Assembly: GCA_026545225.1 (NCBI GenBank)
Contig: CM048846.1
Coordinates: 88,429,270 to 88,493,269 of the forward strand
DNA length: 64,000 nt
From: Cornus controversa
Taxonomy: Eukaryota > Streptophyta > Magnoliopsida > Cornales > Cornaceae
Direction of reading: 5' to 3'
Position numbers and translations under genes: made by a program. This document shows positions 22,758-33,449 of the stretch, in pieces (within the stretch, counting starts at the first letter, position 1; each line of letters opens with the position of its first letter). Under the pieces are notes generated by a model that was not told where the DNA came from, did no database searches, and saw only the letters and a list, made by a program, of their open reading frames with translations.

Positions 22758-24366
22758 GAGCATCTCCAATGGGATCTTCAGAATTGGTGTTCCAGATTTG
22801 CCACGTCAATATTTTGGACTCTTCAGATTTTGGCTAGCAGAGGACGCCACAATGGACTCTTCAAAATTTCGCTAGCTAATAATAAAAATATTTTAATACA
22901 TTTTAATTTTTTATTATATTAATAATTAATTTTTACTTTTTCCAAACAGCTATATTTCTAATAATTATATTTCAAACGGTTACATTTTTCATTTTACATA
23001 AACACTCATTTGTACTTTCGAGAATCATCACTACATTCATCTATTTTGTTCTAGCAAAATATTATTCGACATCTCCTTCAATTTTAAAATTTCAATGCCT
23101 TCGTCATTACAATCTTTTCCTTTCCCAGACTCTAATTATTCATCTTTATCTTCTTCGTCATTCGACTCATTATCAAATGACCTTATTGCCACGTTGTTTT
23201 AACAAAATCAAGATGTCTACAATGCACTTTTAAATTCAATGACACCGGAGATAGTAGCTCAAGTCTTTCAACCACATAAGAGTGGGTACATTCATCATGA
23301 TTGAGAATGAAGCCACTATTAACTAATAAAAGACTACTCTGATGAGAATTGCACATATTTACCTGATTTCTTTTACTGACAATTTAAGATGCAACGAGAA
23401 CTATTTACTCATATCCTGAATGATGTTAAAACTTATGGTGACTACTTCATCCAAAAAAAGGGATGTGTTACGTTTGGGGTTGTCTTTTATACAAAAGATG
23501 AAAATTGCAATACGTATACTTGCATATAGTTGTTCAACCGATCACTATGATGAGTATATTAAAAACGATGAGAGTGATGCCATTACAAGCTTGTTGGCAT
23601 TATGTAATGTTGTTGTTGCTCTGTATGGGGGGGGGGAGGGGGACATACGCTCACCAAACGAAACTTTATACAATTACTTTGAGAAGGAAAGGAGAGAGGA
23701 TTCTTAGGTATGCTTGATTCTAGCAATTATATGCACTAGGAGTGAAAGAATTGTTTAGTAGAGTAACATGACATGCACAAGGGACGCTCCCATAAGGCTA
23801 CTCTCATTTTGGAGATGGTAGCCTCACAAGATTTATGGATCTGACATGCATTCTTTGGAAAGTTCACACAATGATCTGAATGTGTTGGATAATTTCTAAG
23901 TATTCAATAATATTGTCATTGACCGATTGCCTCCGATTAATTATGTGGTGAATAGGCATTACTATAGTATAGAATGGGGGCAGAATCGTGAGAATCCAAC
24001 TACTAGCAATCTAGAGTTCCATCTTGTGTTTTGAATTAATGAGTCATTCAAATTCGTTGTAGGTTCTGCCCCCTTGATCCACTCGATATAGACTTCTTCT
24101 AACTCTCTTAAATATCATCTTTAAAAGTTCAAAATTCATGATTTGAATGAATTTACTATGAATGACCTGAAAATAAGAAAAAAATACTAAAACAAAGTAA
24201 AATCACAAATAATCTATTACTAAGAGAGTAAAATATGCAAGTTAAGATGCTAGAATGCATAACATTCAATGCCTATTAGCAATTCGTTTGGCGAACCCAT
24301 AATGGGCCCACAATTTAGGCAACCCTATTGCAGGCTACCATCACCGGCCGGACAATGGACTTGCTC
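22758..24366 (+). mobile_element. PIF/Harbinger-like DNA transposon (unit 1 copy)
   Basis: The terminal inverted repeats begin GAGCATCTCCAATGG at the left and end GACTTGCTC at the right, and are flanked by TTA duplications (22755-22757, 24367-24369). TTA/TAA targets and GAGCATCTCCA termini are typical of plant PIF/Harbinger elements. It contains a degenerate transposase (23095-24030). Its last third (~24040-24290) is a reversed ~250-bp fragment of the same LTR family as the solo LTR at 51692-53166. The matching element in unit 2 (50097-53202) is at the same place, so insertion predates the duplication. Confidence 0.85.
23095..24030 (+). pseudogene. PIF/Harbinger transposase, degenerate
   Basis: The frame starts at an ATG with a Ser/Phe-rich leader (MPSSLQSFPFPDSNYSS), has a stop where the DNA-binding part should continue, and resumes as QKMKIAIRILAYS then DHYDEYIKNDESDAITSL, the typical 'QK...A..MLAYG...D.yDEYirigEt...' block of plant DDE_Tnp_4 (Plant_tran) transposases. 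Downstream, GFLGMLDSSNYMH and LILEMVASQDLWI*HAFFG correspond to the first catalytic Asp region, now with several stops. The third catalytic region is missing. It is dead. Confidence 0.82.
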
Positions 24367-25019
24367 TTAGTAGTTTTTAGATTTAGGACAATAGTGGTAA
24401 TAAAGTTAACAAAATAAAGGAATCAGCCAGGGGATATGTTGTGGGGGTAATAAGTGAGAAATAGTGTGTGAATGTATAATGGTGTGTATGATCTGGGCAT
24501 GGTGTGCTGTGAGCAATAAAAGTGTGTAGAAAATAAAGACAAAAAAATTAATAGTGTTATGTGTTTAGTAATATGTGTGTGTGTGTGTGTGGATATATAC
24601 ATAACATATAAGATAATATGTGTGTGTGCTAGGAAGAGTCAAAGGTAAGTAATGCATGTGGGTCCATGAATAGTATTTCATGTATATGTTTACAAAACAA
24701 AGTGAAAGATTTTAGTTTGAGTGTGATAAATGTGTAGAAAAAGGAACAGGAGAGTGGTTTGATTAAAGTCAGATATTACAAACTATAAAATAGTTATAGG
24801 ATGGTTAAATGTCCAATTTATATCGCAAGCAAGCTTGTATATAAATATGTATGATGTATTGAAGGAAAGATCATCCAAATATTGAAATGAAGAATTAAGT
24901 AAGAACTCTTATAAGTCTTTTGAGTTTGAAGCTTTTGCTTCATTTTTATCTTGATGTGAGACATTATCCTTTCGCTTTCACTTCGTCAGTTAGAATCAAA
25001 GCCTTGATTTACCCTAGTC

Positions 25020-26460
25020 TGATGTCAAATGATGGTTTCGACAACAACCGCTTTGTCGATGAAGATCGTAGAGTGCATGCCCCTTGGTCAGCCAAGTATA
25101 CTCAAGGACAAGAACCTATATAGATTTATGGTCTTGGGATTGGTGGTAACCAGGATTGTGATCCTGTTTGGGTTCGTGCCAAAGATGTTTCTCGCGCTCA
25201 ATCGAATATGGGTTATGTTCTTGTATATTCACATAGACCTCTAACTTATGTGAATTATTTCGATCAGTTTAGATTAAGAGAAGTCGTGATAGATCGACGT
25301 TATCAATATAGACGAGATAGAAACCATAAATTTCTAGATAATCGTGAGTTTAAAAAAAAACTTGATTTACTTAATTTCATTAGATATCTTCATGTTGATG
25401 ATTTTTTGCACTAGCTTAATAAATTTGAACAGTTTTCTGAGTACATGCACATACATGAAGAAAAGCATGTTCCGCGTATAGCATTCAACCTTAAAGGAGG
25501 TGCTTCAACTTAGTGGGAATAGAAAAAGACTAACTGGAGGAGGCAAGAAAAGCAGCCATGCCGTCATGGTGCAAGGTGGAACGGTTGTTGACGACTAGAT
25601 TCTTACCACCAAACTATCAGCAGATGTTGGCCCTGTTTGGCAGAGCTTTTGCTTCTGCTTTTACGCAGAAGAAAAAGAGAAACAGAAGCTAAATCCTCAA
25701 GCTGGTACCCCCCAGCTTCCTTTAAACGCTCTTTTTAGACTCCGAAACTCTTCTGCCTTACCAATCCAAACACTCTCCAAGTTTGAAAAGCCGAAAGCCG
25801 CTTTTTAAAAGCTAATCCAAACAGGGCCGTTGTACAACCGATATCAAAATTGCAGGCAAAAGTCTCAGTTTGTTAGCAACTATACAAAGGAGTTCTATAG
25901 ATTGAGCTAATAAGTGGGGAGATACATTGAAGGATTTTGGGTGGCAGACCAAGATCACATTAAGATGACTATGGGAGAAGAACCTCCCAAATCTTCTAAA
26001 GTGAAGGGGTGGCCTTTTCGTATTATGGCTAAGGCAAAGTTCATAGAGGTAGTGAAGGAGTCGGATGAGGTTACAACGCTCATTATAAAGAGCGAAGAGG
26101 CTAACAATGAGACAATCATTCCTACTGCAATACAACCATTGTTGGTAGAATTTCAAGATTTAACTTGGGATGAATTACTAGATGGATTACCACCCATGCA
26201 GGAAATTCAATATCACAAAAATTTGGTACTTGACACAAGTTTATCATATTTGCAACATTAGTACTTGAGTCTAGTCGCGAACAAAGAGTTGTAAAGGCAA
26301 ATTGAGAACATAGTTCGTTTACCACGTTTAGATGTTCCTTGGATATGGTGGTTAGTTCAAAAATCTTCTTGAAGATTGACTTAACTGATTATCATTATAG
26401 TCGTTTTAGACCTGGAGACAAGTGAAGCATTGCTTTCAAAATGAAAGACGGACATGTCTA
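25020..26460 (+). pseudogene. Gypsy gag fused by deletion to reverse transcriptase, degenerate
   Basis: Gag signatures are EFKKKLDLLNFIRYLHVDDFL, FNLKGGAST, a basic region and NRYQNCRQKSQFVSNYTKEFY; they run to about 25910 in several frames. The frame 25914-26261 then passes without a break into DLTWDELLDGLPPMQEIQYH, the block that immediately precedes RT in chromovirus-type Gypsy elements. Fragments of RT (SSKIFLKIDLTDY, RPGD) follow to ~26430. Gag zinc knuckle, protease and most of RT are missing, so the junction reflects an internal deletion of several kilobases. Stops occur throughout except in the 115-codon frame. The unit 2 copy carries the same fusion. Confidence 0.8.
25629..25828. mobile_element. 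200-bp MITE with 12-bp inverted ends
   Basis: The ends are GGCCCTGTTTGG and its perfect inverse, with a 3-bp duplication GTT (25626-25628, 25829-25831). The unit 2 Gypsy copy has the uninterrupted sequence at about 54470. The interior is palindromic around 'cttctgc'. A 3-bp duplication fits the PIF/Harbinger or CACTA superfamilies; which one is not clear. Confidence 0.9.
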
Positions 26461-26702
26461 TGTTGTTGATCAAAGATGAGTTTTTTTTTTGGAATGGAGG
26501 GACTGATGTAAGACAATAGTAACAAGAAAGTCAACAAAATAAAGGAAGCAACAGTGGATGTGTTGTGTGGGTAATGAGAATGAGAAATAGTGTGTGAATG
26601 TGTAGTGGTGCATATGATGTGTGCGTGGTGTGGTGTCAAAAGTAAAAGTGTGTAGTAAATGAAGACAGACTAGAAAAGTAACGGTGTCGCGTGTTTAGTA
26701 AT

Positions 26703-26729
26703 GTGTGTGTGTGTGTGTGTGTGTGTGTG
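26703..26729. repeat. (GT)n microsatellite in the 3' LTR
   Basis: Twenty-seven bases of alternating GT. A shorter GT run lies at the matching place in the 5' LTR (24573-24592), and unit 2 has GT followed by a G homopolymer at 56682-56715. Confidence 0.95.
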
Positions 26730-26872
26730 GAGATACATGTAACATATTAGATAATATGAGTGTGTGCAAGGAAGAGTCAGAAGGTAAGTAATGCATGTAG
26801 GTCCATGAATAGTATTTCATGTATAAGTTTGCAAGACAAAGTGAAAGGTTTTAGTGTGAGTGTAATAAATTT

Positions 26873-27054
26873 GGAGCAATGCTACACGTCATGAAAATAT
26901 TTCATGAATTTTTATCTTGAATGATGTGGCAATTAAATGGTGAGTTAGTATTGGTGGGATTCCCCCCATACACGGAATCCCAATGGTATTATCACCTGCC
27001 ACATCATTCATTATGACAATTCATGATAAAATTTCATGACATTTAGCATTTCCC
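26873..27054. mobile_element. 182-bp fold-back MITE in the 3' LTR
   Basis: The left arm starts GGAGCAATGCTACACGTCATG and the right arm, inverted, GGGAAATGCTAAATGTCATG; the arms pair over ~80 bp. An 8-bp duplication ATAAATTT flanks it (26865-26872, 27055-27062), and the unit 2 LTR has the empty site near 56842. Long inverted arms with GGGAAATGCTA ends suggest a Mutator- or hAT-related MITE. Confidence 0.88.
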
Positions 27055-27313
27055 ATAAATTTGCACAAAAAGGAATAGGAGTGTGGTTTGGCTAAAGTCA
27101 GATAGCGTGAGCTATAAAATAGCTATAGGATGGCTAAAACTCCAATTTTTATTGCAAACTTGCATATAAATATATATAATGTATTGAAGAAAATATCATC
27201 CAAATATTGAAATGAAGAATTGAGCAAGAACTCTTATAACTCTTTTGAGTTTGAAACTTTTGTTCCGTTGTTATCCCGGCATGAGATATTATCCTTTCGT
27301 TTCCACTTCGTCA

Positions 27314-29570
27314 TTTTCATAACGAGATTATTTTTTTCCGTAAGGTAATTGTATTGAGAAATCCCCAAATTTAATTATTACTATTATTTAAGTATTGTAT
27401 ATAAGTTCCTTTTTACTCTACTCATTTTTCATGATTTATGGCTTCCAGAAAAAAAGATACATGGAGATCCACTCTCAAGTAAATAATGTGATAAATTTAG
27501 TTTTTGTATTAGAAAATTTCGGTGTCAACATATTTGTCAAGTTGTAATGTTTTATTTATCTTAAGTCTCGATTGTGAAAGTTGAATGACAGTGTTCGACA
27601 CAAGCTCAAAACCTATTGATTGGATTTGGACATCACTTGAAAGAGGCAATTAAGTGTGTGAGTAAAATTATTTTTGAAAAAGTTTTTGAATGTTCTCAAA
27701 AGTAAAAATATATTTTTCAAACCTTAAAACATGAGTTGAGTGGGCTTGAAACAAAACCCACAAGAGGTATTGTGTTTAGTTAATTTTTGACATGTGTTTA
27801 GTATTTTAACTATATCCCATTCCATACTTGGATTTTTAAAATAATCTTTATATGATCAAAAACTAAACTCGACAATATTTTCAACAATATATTATTTACT
27901 CAATTTTGAGTTTGTTTGATCACTCAATAAAGTCCCGGAAGCCAGGCCTTCTTCCAGACTTTGGAAAAGTTCTAGAACACTCCCAAATGGTTAAAGAATT
28001 TCCCAACCGGTTGGACACCATTTTGGAATTGGTTTTTATGGTCCAAAAGACTCCCCAAATGGTTGGGGAGGTGTCTTAGAAGCCCTGGAACTTCACTTTT
28101 TCTTACTTAGATTTCAACTCCTTTTTCAACCAAATTAACTTCAAGAGACGTCTGACCAATAGGATTTTAAAACTACTTTTTCAAATTTAATTTGGACTCT
28201 CTTATATATGTATAAACTCTTATTCTTGTTATCATATACGCATACAAATACATACACATTTGGAGAAGCCTAGAGGGAGTTTTTGAAAAAAAATCAGTCT
28301 TGATTTTTCTTAGTTTATTTTTATATATATTTTGAGAGCGCACACATATACATGAGTGTTTTAGGGTGATACTCTTCATCTAATTGAAGGTATTCCGAAT
28401 AATCTATGAATCATCTAGTATGATTAGAGCAATAGGACTGTTTTTTTTCTTATATATTCGCATTCGTGAGTGAGATGAAGGTGAATCAATCATTATGAAG
28501 GGGACAAATTGTTCACGAGGCAATCGTATTCTTCCAACAACTCGTCTCCGTGATCTGAGTTGTAAGACTGAAATCTACATCAACTAGACGTGGAGTTGTA
28601 GGAGTCAAATTGGGATGTTTAGTGACTAGGTCATAGCATAATGTTGTGGGTGTGAGACTGATACAGAGTTATGTAACTTTGCTTTGAGATAATAGTTTGA
28701 TTTACCCGAGACTCCTAGTCTTCGTCATTTTTCTCGATGAGGTTTTTCACGTAAAAATTTTGGTACTGAACTCTCTCTACTTTACTATATTTTTTTATTG
28801 CGTTGTGTGATTAGTTTATTTTTCTTTAATTGATTAATATTGAAAATAATTTAAAATTTAATCAAAAGAACAAACTAGACCTATTTACTTCCGTCTTTCA
28901 TCTAGATCAAACTTTCACATCACTTTCGCACCACGTAACTCAAAATAATTCTCAGTGATTAAATAAATCTAAACATATCAAGATTCTAACAATATCGATT
29001 AATATAGGGCTCACTTTGAACTCACTCAAGACTTGTTTTAAGGTGTTCTTTATACATATACAAAGTCCATGAAGATTTTTTATTATTTATTTATTTTTAT
29101 TTCATGACAAAAAAATCAGACATCCGCATTGCTCCTACGTACGTACCACATTAGGTCACAGTCTTTAATGACAAATCCCAAATGATTAAATTAAGTCATG
29201 TACATCCATTTTAAACCTAAGTTTGATTAATGGTGAATACCTAACTGTGTGATTTAAGAAGATCAAAACTACTGCATCAATAAATACATAGTTAGACATA
29301 CCTTCGTATGTAGAGAGACATTTTTTTCTTCGAACGTATGCGTGACCTTTAAGTCACAATGGAACAACCTTACCATTGTACCAAAGTTCTTCTTTAAACT
29401 AATAACTACAATAGGGAAAAAAAAAGTAAAATTAATGCGACTTATCTTGAGAGAACTATTATGGGATCAAGAGCAAGAACAAAATTAATAACTTATTTTG
29501 AGAGAGTGAGGAACTATGATAACTTTTGACTGGCAAAATTATGTTTACTCAATCGACCTTAAATAGTTGT
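27314..29570. other. Non-coding stretch shared with 57099-59400
   Basis: No gene is seen. It is nearly collinear with unit 2. The part 27530-28990 starts TGTCAACA, ends ATTCTAACA and has leader-like features near its end ('cacgtaaaaattttggtactgaactctc'-type text at 28745-28780), so it may be an old copia-type LTR, but no target-site duplication is evident. A GC-poor inverted 'ccaaatggttgggga' motif recurs near 27985 and 28055. Confidence 0.45.
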
Positions 29571-29573
29571 AAG

Positions 29574-29690
29574 AAAATCTTATTGATCATTTCTGGCAGT
29601 TTTAAAAATTGCCAATAATAACTTTAAATTTTTGACACTTTCAATACCGCCGGTCAAAAACTGCCGGAAAGTACTAAATATGTTGTAGTG
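29574..29690. mobile_element. Possible CACTA transposon terminus (remnant)
   Basis: The stretch contains three 'ggcagtttt...aactgcc'-type hairpin pieces and ends TGTTGTAGTG, the reverse complement of CACTACAACA, a CACTA-type end. The unit 2 match ends at 59482. The other end of the element was not found, so this is a remnant older than the duplication. Confidence 0.4.
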
Positions 29691-29797
29691 TGTGAGTTTG
29701 TTCGATGTGATAAGTTTGTCAAATGTCTAATTCATTTTTCAAACGACATAGAGTGAACTGTTTTATCAAGTGTTTTGATTCTAAGAATATCCACACA

Positions 29798-29800
<3 letters not shown>

Positions 29801-29834
<34 letters not shown>
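29801..29834. repeat. (AT)n microsatellite
   Basis: Thirty-four bases of AT; the unit 2 match (59539-59588) is longer. Confidence 0.95.
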
Positions 29835-29838
<4 letters not shown>

Positions 29839-30014
29839 TTCAACCTTTAATATTCTATTTTGAAATGTGAAAAAGTACTGAACCTTTGGTCCATATTCAT
29901 ATTGAACTGATGTAGTTTAAAAATGAATCAAATTAATTTTCTATTTGTCCAACAAAGGCTCTAGAAATGTCAAGGCTTGTGTACTAAAATTTTCATTGTG
30001 AGTAACGGTTACTT

Positions 30015-30180
30015 TTTTTTTCCATGGGTGTCCGGACTAGATTGCACGCACCTCGACTAATTCCATGAGGTCCTGAAGTTAACGACCGTGCAAGCCTCCA
30101 GTGGTCCTGAAGAGACTCGAACCGGTGACCATTGAAGAACAAATCCAAAACCTGACGAGCTGAGCTACCTACAGGGTTGG
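30015..30180 (-). mobile_element. tRNA-derived SINE (unit 1 only)
   Basis: The minus strand starts in GGTAGCTCAGCTCGTCAGG (box A region), has the box B GGTTCGAGTCTC (complement of 30112-30123), a tRNA-unrelated body ending in TTAGTCGAGGTGCGTGCA and CCGGACACCC, and a short A tail (T run at 30013-30021). A 13-bp duplication GTAACGGTTACTT flanks it (30002-30014, 30181-30193). Unit 2 has a single copy of that sequence at 59759. The body resembles the plant Au-type SINE family. It is younger than the duplication. Confidence 0.9.
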
Positions 30181-30837
30181 GTAACGGTTACTTTGTTAAA
30201 CGAAAATTTTATACCTTGTATAACGCTTTAGATTAAAACGCACCAAGATATATTTAGTGACACAGGTTGAATTTGACTGTCTTTTATCTTATATGTTGGC
30301 ATAACTTGAATATGATGTTTTGTTGAATGCAACGACTACTTGTGAATATGATTACAACATGATTTTAGTATACATTTTTGTGTATGACTCAAATATGACT
30401 TTATTTTATAATATATTCTGTCATAGCAAAATTTTATTGCATTTCATCATATTATATGACTAAATTTGAAACCACAACATTTTATTATTGTGTAAATCAA
30501 ATGTGCAATAACAAAATCGTAGAGAAATTTCTCAAAAGTTTTGATTACAAGCTTAATATCATAAACCCCCAAGTTAAATGAAAGTCAGTTTTTGTACAAC
30601 TTTGTCCAGATTCTCCAAAGACTATGACAAGTTTACAAACATTCAAAGATGGCGGCAGAGCTGGTTTTACTAGATCAATGGTCCAATATTCTATTAAGAA
30701 AACATTTTTGAAAGATTAAAATGAAGACCTTGTTACCTCTAGGAGTTGTAAATTAGTGATAATTTTCTACTTGCTAAATTAAAAAATTCGTTGTTTTTCG
30801 ATCAAATTTTATGGCTAAGAGTTCCATTTTTACAATT

Positions 30838-30990
30838 TTCGAGGAGATAGTCTAGCGGCTCACATCCTAGAAGTCGATAATTCAAATCCTTTTATAGTTT
30901 TTTCAAGAATATTTTTTGATTCATTGTCTGGTGTATGGTGTAAGTGAGATGAAAAGAGTGAGACAATTCAAAAACACTGCATGTGTCAAG
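30838..30990 (+). mobile_element. Older tRNA-derived SINE-like sequence
   Basis: GATAGTCTAGCGGC resembles a Pol III box A and AATTCAAATCC, ~35 bp on, a box B. A body of ~90 bp follows. The unit 2 match is at 60416-60560, so it predates the duplication. No clear A tail or flanking duplication was seen. Confidence 0.45.
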
Positions 30991-31341
30991 TCATCAACTA
31001 TGGAATGTTCTAAGATACTCGATACCACTGTAATTGTCAGAATAATAAAAAAAATTGTGTGAACATGCCTCTACATCATGAGAAGGAACCTCCTCCAAAC
31101 TATTAGTGTGAGAGTTCATTGGTCGGGTACCACAAATTAAGTACCCGGGGTGTTAAAATTTTTCACTCTGTTTAAGAGAGGTTGGATGTAACTAAATTTT
31201 TAAATAAAAAGTGATAGTACAGTGTTACTAAAATGTTGCTTTTAAATAATGAAGGCTTTATTTAGGATAATTATTGAGAATACGATTACAAGAGCTTAAC
31301 AAAACCACACATTCATGTTTATCTAGTATCATATGTACTAC

Positions 31342-33315
31342 CTACACTACACTAGAAGAATATGGAGTCGTGACAACAAGTAGAGGATTTTTTTTGTGGA
31401 CGGCCAAACCAGAGGCTTCAGTCATGTCCAAATTCTCGGCTCTAGCTCCACCAGGCAACGCAAAATCAAACATATACACAAGATTTGCTAATGCAAGCTC
31501 ATTAATTGTCACAGCGAATAGGATTCCCGGGCAACCCCTCCTGCCAGCTCCAAATGGAATTAACTGAAAGTTGCGGCCTTTAAAATCTATTGAAGTATTC
31601 AAGAACCTCTCAAGCCGGAACTCTTCAGCGTCATTTCAAAACAATGAGTCTCTTCCAATTGTCGAACCATTTATGAAGCCGGACAGAATAGCGATTATTC
31701 TGTACACTAATGGTAATAAAAAATAAACAGGAAGAATGCACGAGAATTGCCCAAAGAAAACTCAGAAAAAAACCTCTGGTATTCAAATTATTATTAAAAA
31801 TCAAAAGTATTTCAGAATCAGCCCACAAGCCGGGCTATATAGCTGAACTTCGTCAACATTACCAAAAATAGCAGGATTTCAAAAATCATGCCAAAATAAA
31901 ATACGAAATAAAAGAAGGAAGTTGTCAGAAATCTGGCCCAAATCAAGCCCAGAATCTCTTCCTAATCAACAAAATAAATATTACTAAAAAAATGAAAGAA
32001 ATAACTAAAATTGGGGATTCAGAGGGGGGAAAACAGTGAATTTTGGCCTCAAAAAAATACACATCCAGCATATCTTTCCGAATTGTGGTCATAAAGGTGA
32101 TTATGACACCTGTAGCCAAAGTTATGGCCAAAATACTGAAACGTATCCAAAATTATTCTAATTAGGGACAAGGTCACGGTTTCCTGCCATCTTTCCGCTA
32201 ATCCGCCAACTCAAGATATTTCAGTACCATCAACATGTCGTTCGAGCATCATCTGACTCGGATGCTCCTGCATCAATTTATAAACACTTGTGTGCTAGCT
32301 GCAATGTCATAGCCCATTATTTGGACATCTTTGGTTGATTTTCGGGGAACCAGCAATGGGGCCGGAGGATGTAACTGCAAAGACTCCTTAATCACTGCTT
32401 TCAAGTAGAGCATTTTCTCTAGATCAGCCTCGGCTGTGTCTGGTTTGCCTTGGGCTATTCCTCGCACCTCATTCTGGAGTTCTTTCATGACCTTGGGGTG
32501 TTTTAAGATCTCTGCCATTGTCCACTCTAGAGCTGCGTATGTAGTATCAGTTCCAGCAGAAAATATTTCCTACAATAGGAGACGGAGACATATTTAGAGC
32601 TATCAGTATATATATATTCTAATCCCAAAAAAGAAAAGAAAAAATTGAATTATGAGTAAGATTGCTCTAAGCTACCATCAAGTTCATGCCATTGGAATCT
32701 CACGTCTATTTTTAACTTTTCAAACCATCATAAAATTAAACATTGTATTTCAGAATTTTATGATTCGTTAGTTACTTTTTCAAATTTAAATATCATGAAT
32801 TGCGACACGAGAAAAAGGTTTTTCTTATTCCTAATAAAAGAGTACTTTCTTATTAATACAAAATCACTTACCTTAACGGAGTTTTTTTTTTTTTCTTTCT
32901 TTCTTTTGGCGCACTAAAAGTTTGACTAGTCCTTACATCACATGCAACGCTATTGGTTATTCTGTAATCACTCCTGATAAGATTTCTCAATGGAGCTAGA
33001 CGGCACTTAGAAATAATTACAAATTCATGTACTTTTGAAGCTAAAATTACAATTACATGTTGTTAAAGTCAACATTTTTTAAAATACATAAAATTATGTA
33101 TTTGGCTCAAAAATTAAGCTGGACATGAGTAAAAACTCTTCACTTTTTCAAATTGTCCTTTTTTTATTTTGACAACCAATAATAAAAGAATGAATTAAAT
33201 TAATTTTCATTACCAGTAGCCAAAATAGTGTGCACAATTAATGAACACTAAAAGGAAGAGTAAGGAGTAGAACAAGAGAAGGAGAGTAAAATAATGGGTT
33301 CAATGAGGAGAACAT
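31342..33315 (-). pseudogene. Cytochrome P450, CYP71A-like (copy C), dead
   Basis: This is the unit 1 partner of copy D. Exon 2 (31342-32569) keeps the I-helix motif SAGTDTT and the haem loop [10 protein letters not shown], but a 602-bp solo LTR splits it between VFIN and the following NGSTIGRD-like codons. Downstream of the LTR a TGG codon has become TGA (31636-31638), PERF has become LERF, and upstream the ExxR motif reads ESLQ, so its arginine is gone. Exon 1 survives only as its first ~65 bp next to the ATG at 33315; intron sequence is joined directly to it near 33250, which means almost all of exon 1 was deleted. It cannot encode a P450. Its 5' flank has an (AT)n run just upstream of the start, at the place of the TATA region in other copies. 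Confidence 0.93.
31674..32275 (-). mobile_element. 602-bp solo LTR inserted in exon 2 of P450 copy C
   Basis: On the minus strand it starts TGATGCAGGAGC and ends TCCGGCTTCA, with a perfect 5-bp duplication ATTTA (31669-31673, 32276-32280). Copy D has the uninterrupted exon (ATTTATAAGC). A TATA-like CTATATAGCCCGG lies about two thirds along. There is no internal domain. Family unknown. Confidence 0.9.
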
Positions 33316-33399
33316 GTTATGTTGCTGGTCCACGTACAGTACCAAAAAACCCAACCTTAATTAACTGTGCAAGTGTCTCTCTACTTCAACTTCTAGAGG

Positions 33400-33401
<2 letters not shown>

Positions 33402-33442
<41 letters not shown>
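33402..33442. repeat. (AT)n microsatellite upstream of copy C
   Basis: Forty-one bases of AT directly after AGAGGCCTATAT; in copy B the same flank reads AGAGGCCTATATGGG, so the array probably grew from the TATA-like motif. Confidence 0.92.
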
Positions 33443-33446
<4 letters not shown>

Positions 33447-33449
33447 CGG

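Larger units (their letters stand above)
24379..27313 (+). mobile_element. Ty3/Gypsy remnant with internal deletion (unit 1 copy)
   Basis: The LTRs are 24379-24988 (610 bp) and 26504-27313 (810 bp including a 182-bp MITE). They share the TGATGTAAGACAATAG-type start and CACTTCGTCA end. A Met-tRNA-like primer site (TTAGAATCAAAGCC, near TGGTATCAGAGCC) follows the 5' LTR, and a purine tract GGAATGGAGGGAC precedes the 3' LTR. A 5-bp duplication TTTTC is clear at the unit 2 copy (53210-53214, 57099-57103) and nearly intact here. Only 1.5 kb of interior remains. Its left end lies just 9 bp from the Harbinger duplication. Confidence 0.85.
870..33340. repeat. Segmental duplication unit 1 (carries P450 copies A and C)
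   Basis: Sequence order in this interval is repeated in unit 2 from ~36727 to the window end. Matching blocks are 870-1104/36727-36955, 11702-12430/37041-37730, P450 A/P450 B, 17003-19490/46285-49790, Harbinger 22758/50097, Gypsy 24379/53215, 27314-29690/57099-59482, 29830-31130/59590-60730 and P450 C/P450 D. Both units run in the same orientation. Boundaries are approximate, and differences between units are mostly discrete insertions with target-site duplications. The far right end is uncertain because exon 1 of copy C is deleted and later sequence (34400-34700) also resembles other parts of the cluster. Confidence 0.85.

Noticed and set aside
27530..28992. Copia-type solo LTR
   Set aside because: TG...CA-like ends can be chosen but the flanking 5-mers (TTCGG, ATATC) do not match in either unit; left as unclassified.
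30105..30180. tRNA-like sequence with box A and box B
   Set aside because: Not a tRNA gene: the tRNA-like head is followed by a SINE body and A tail and is flanked by a 13-bp duplication.
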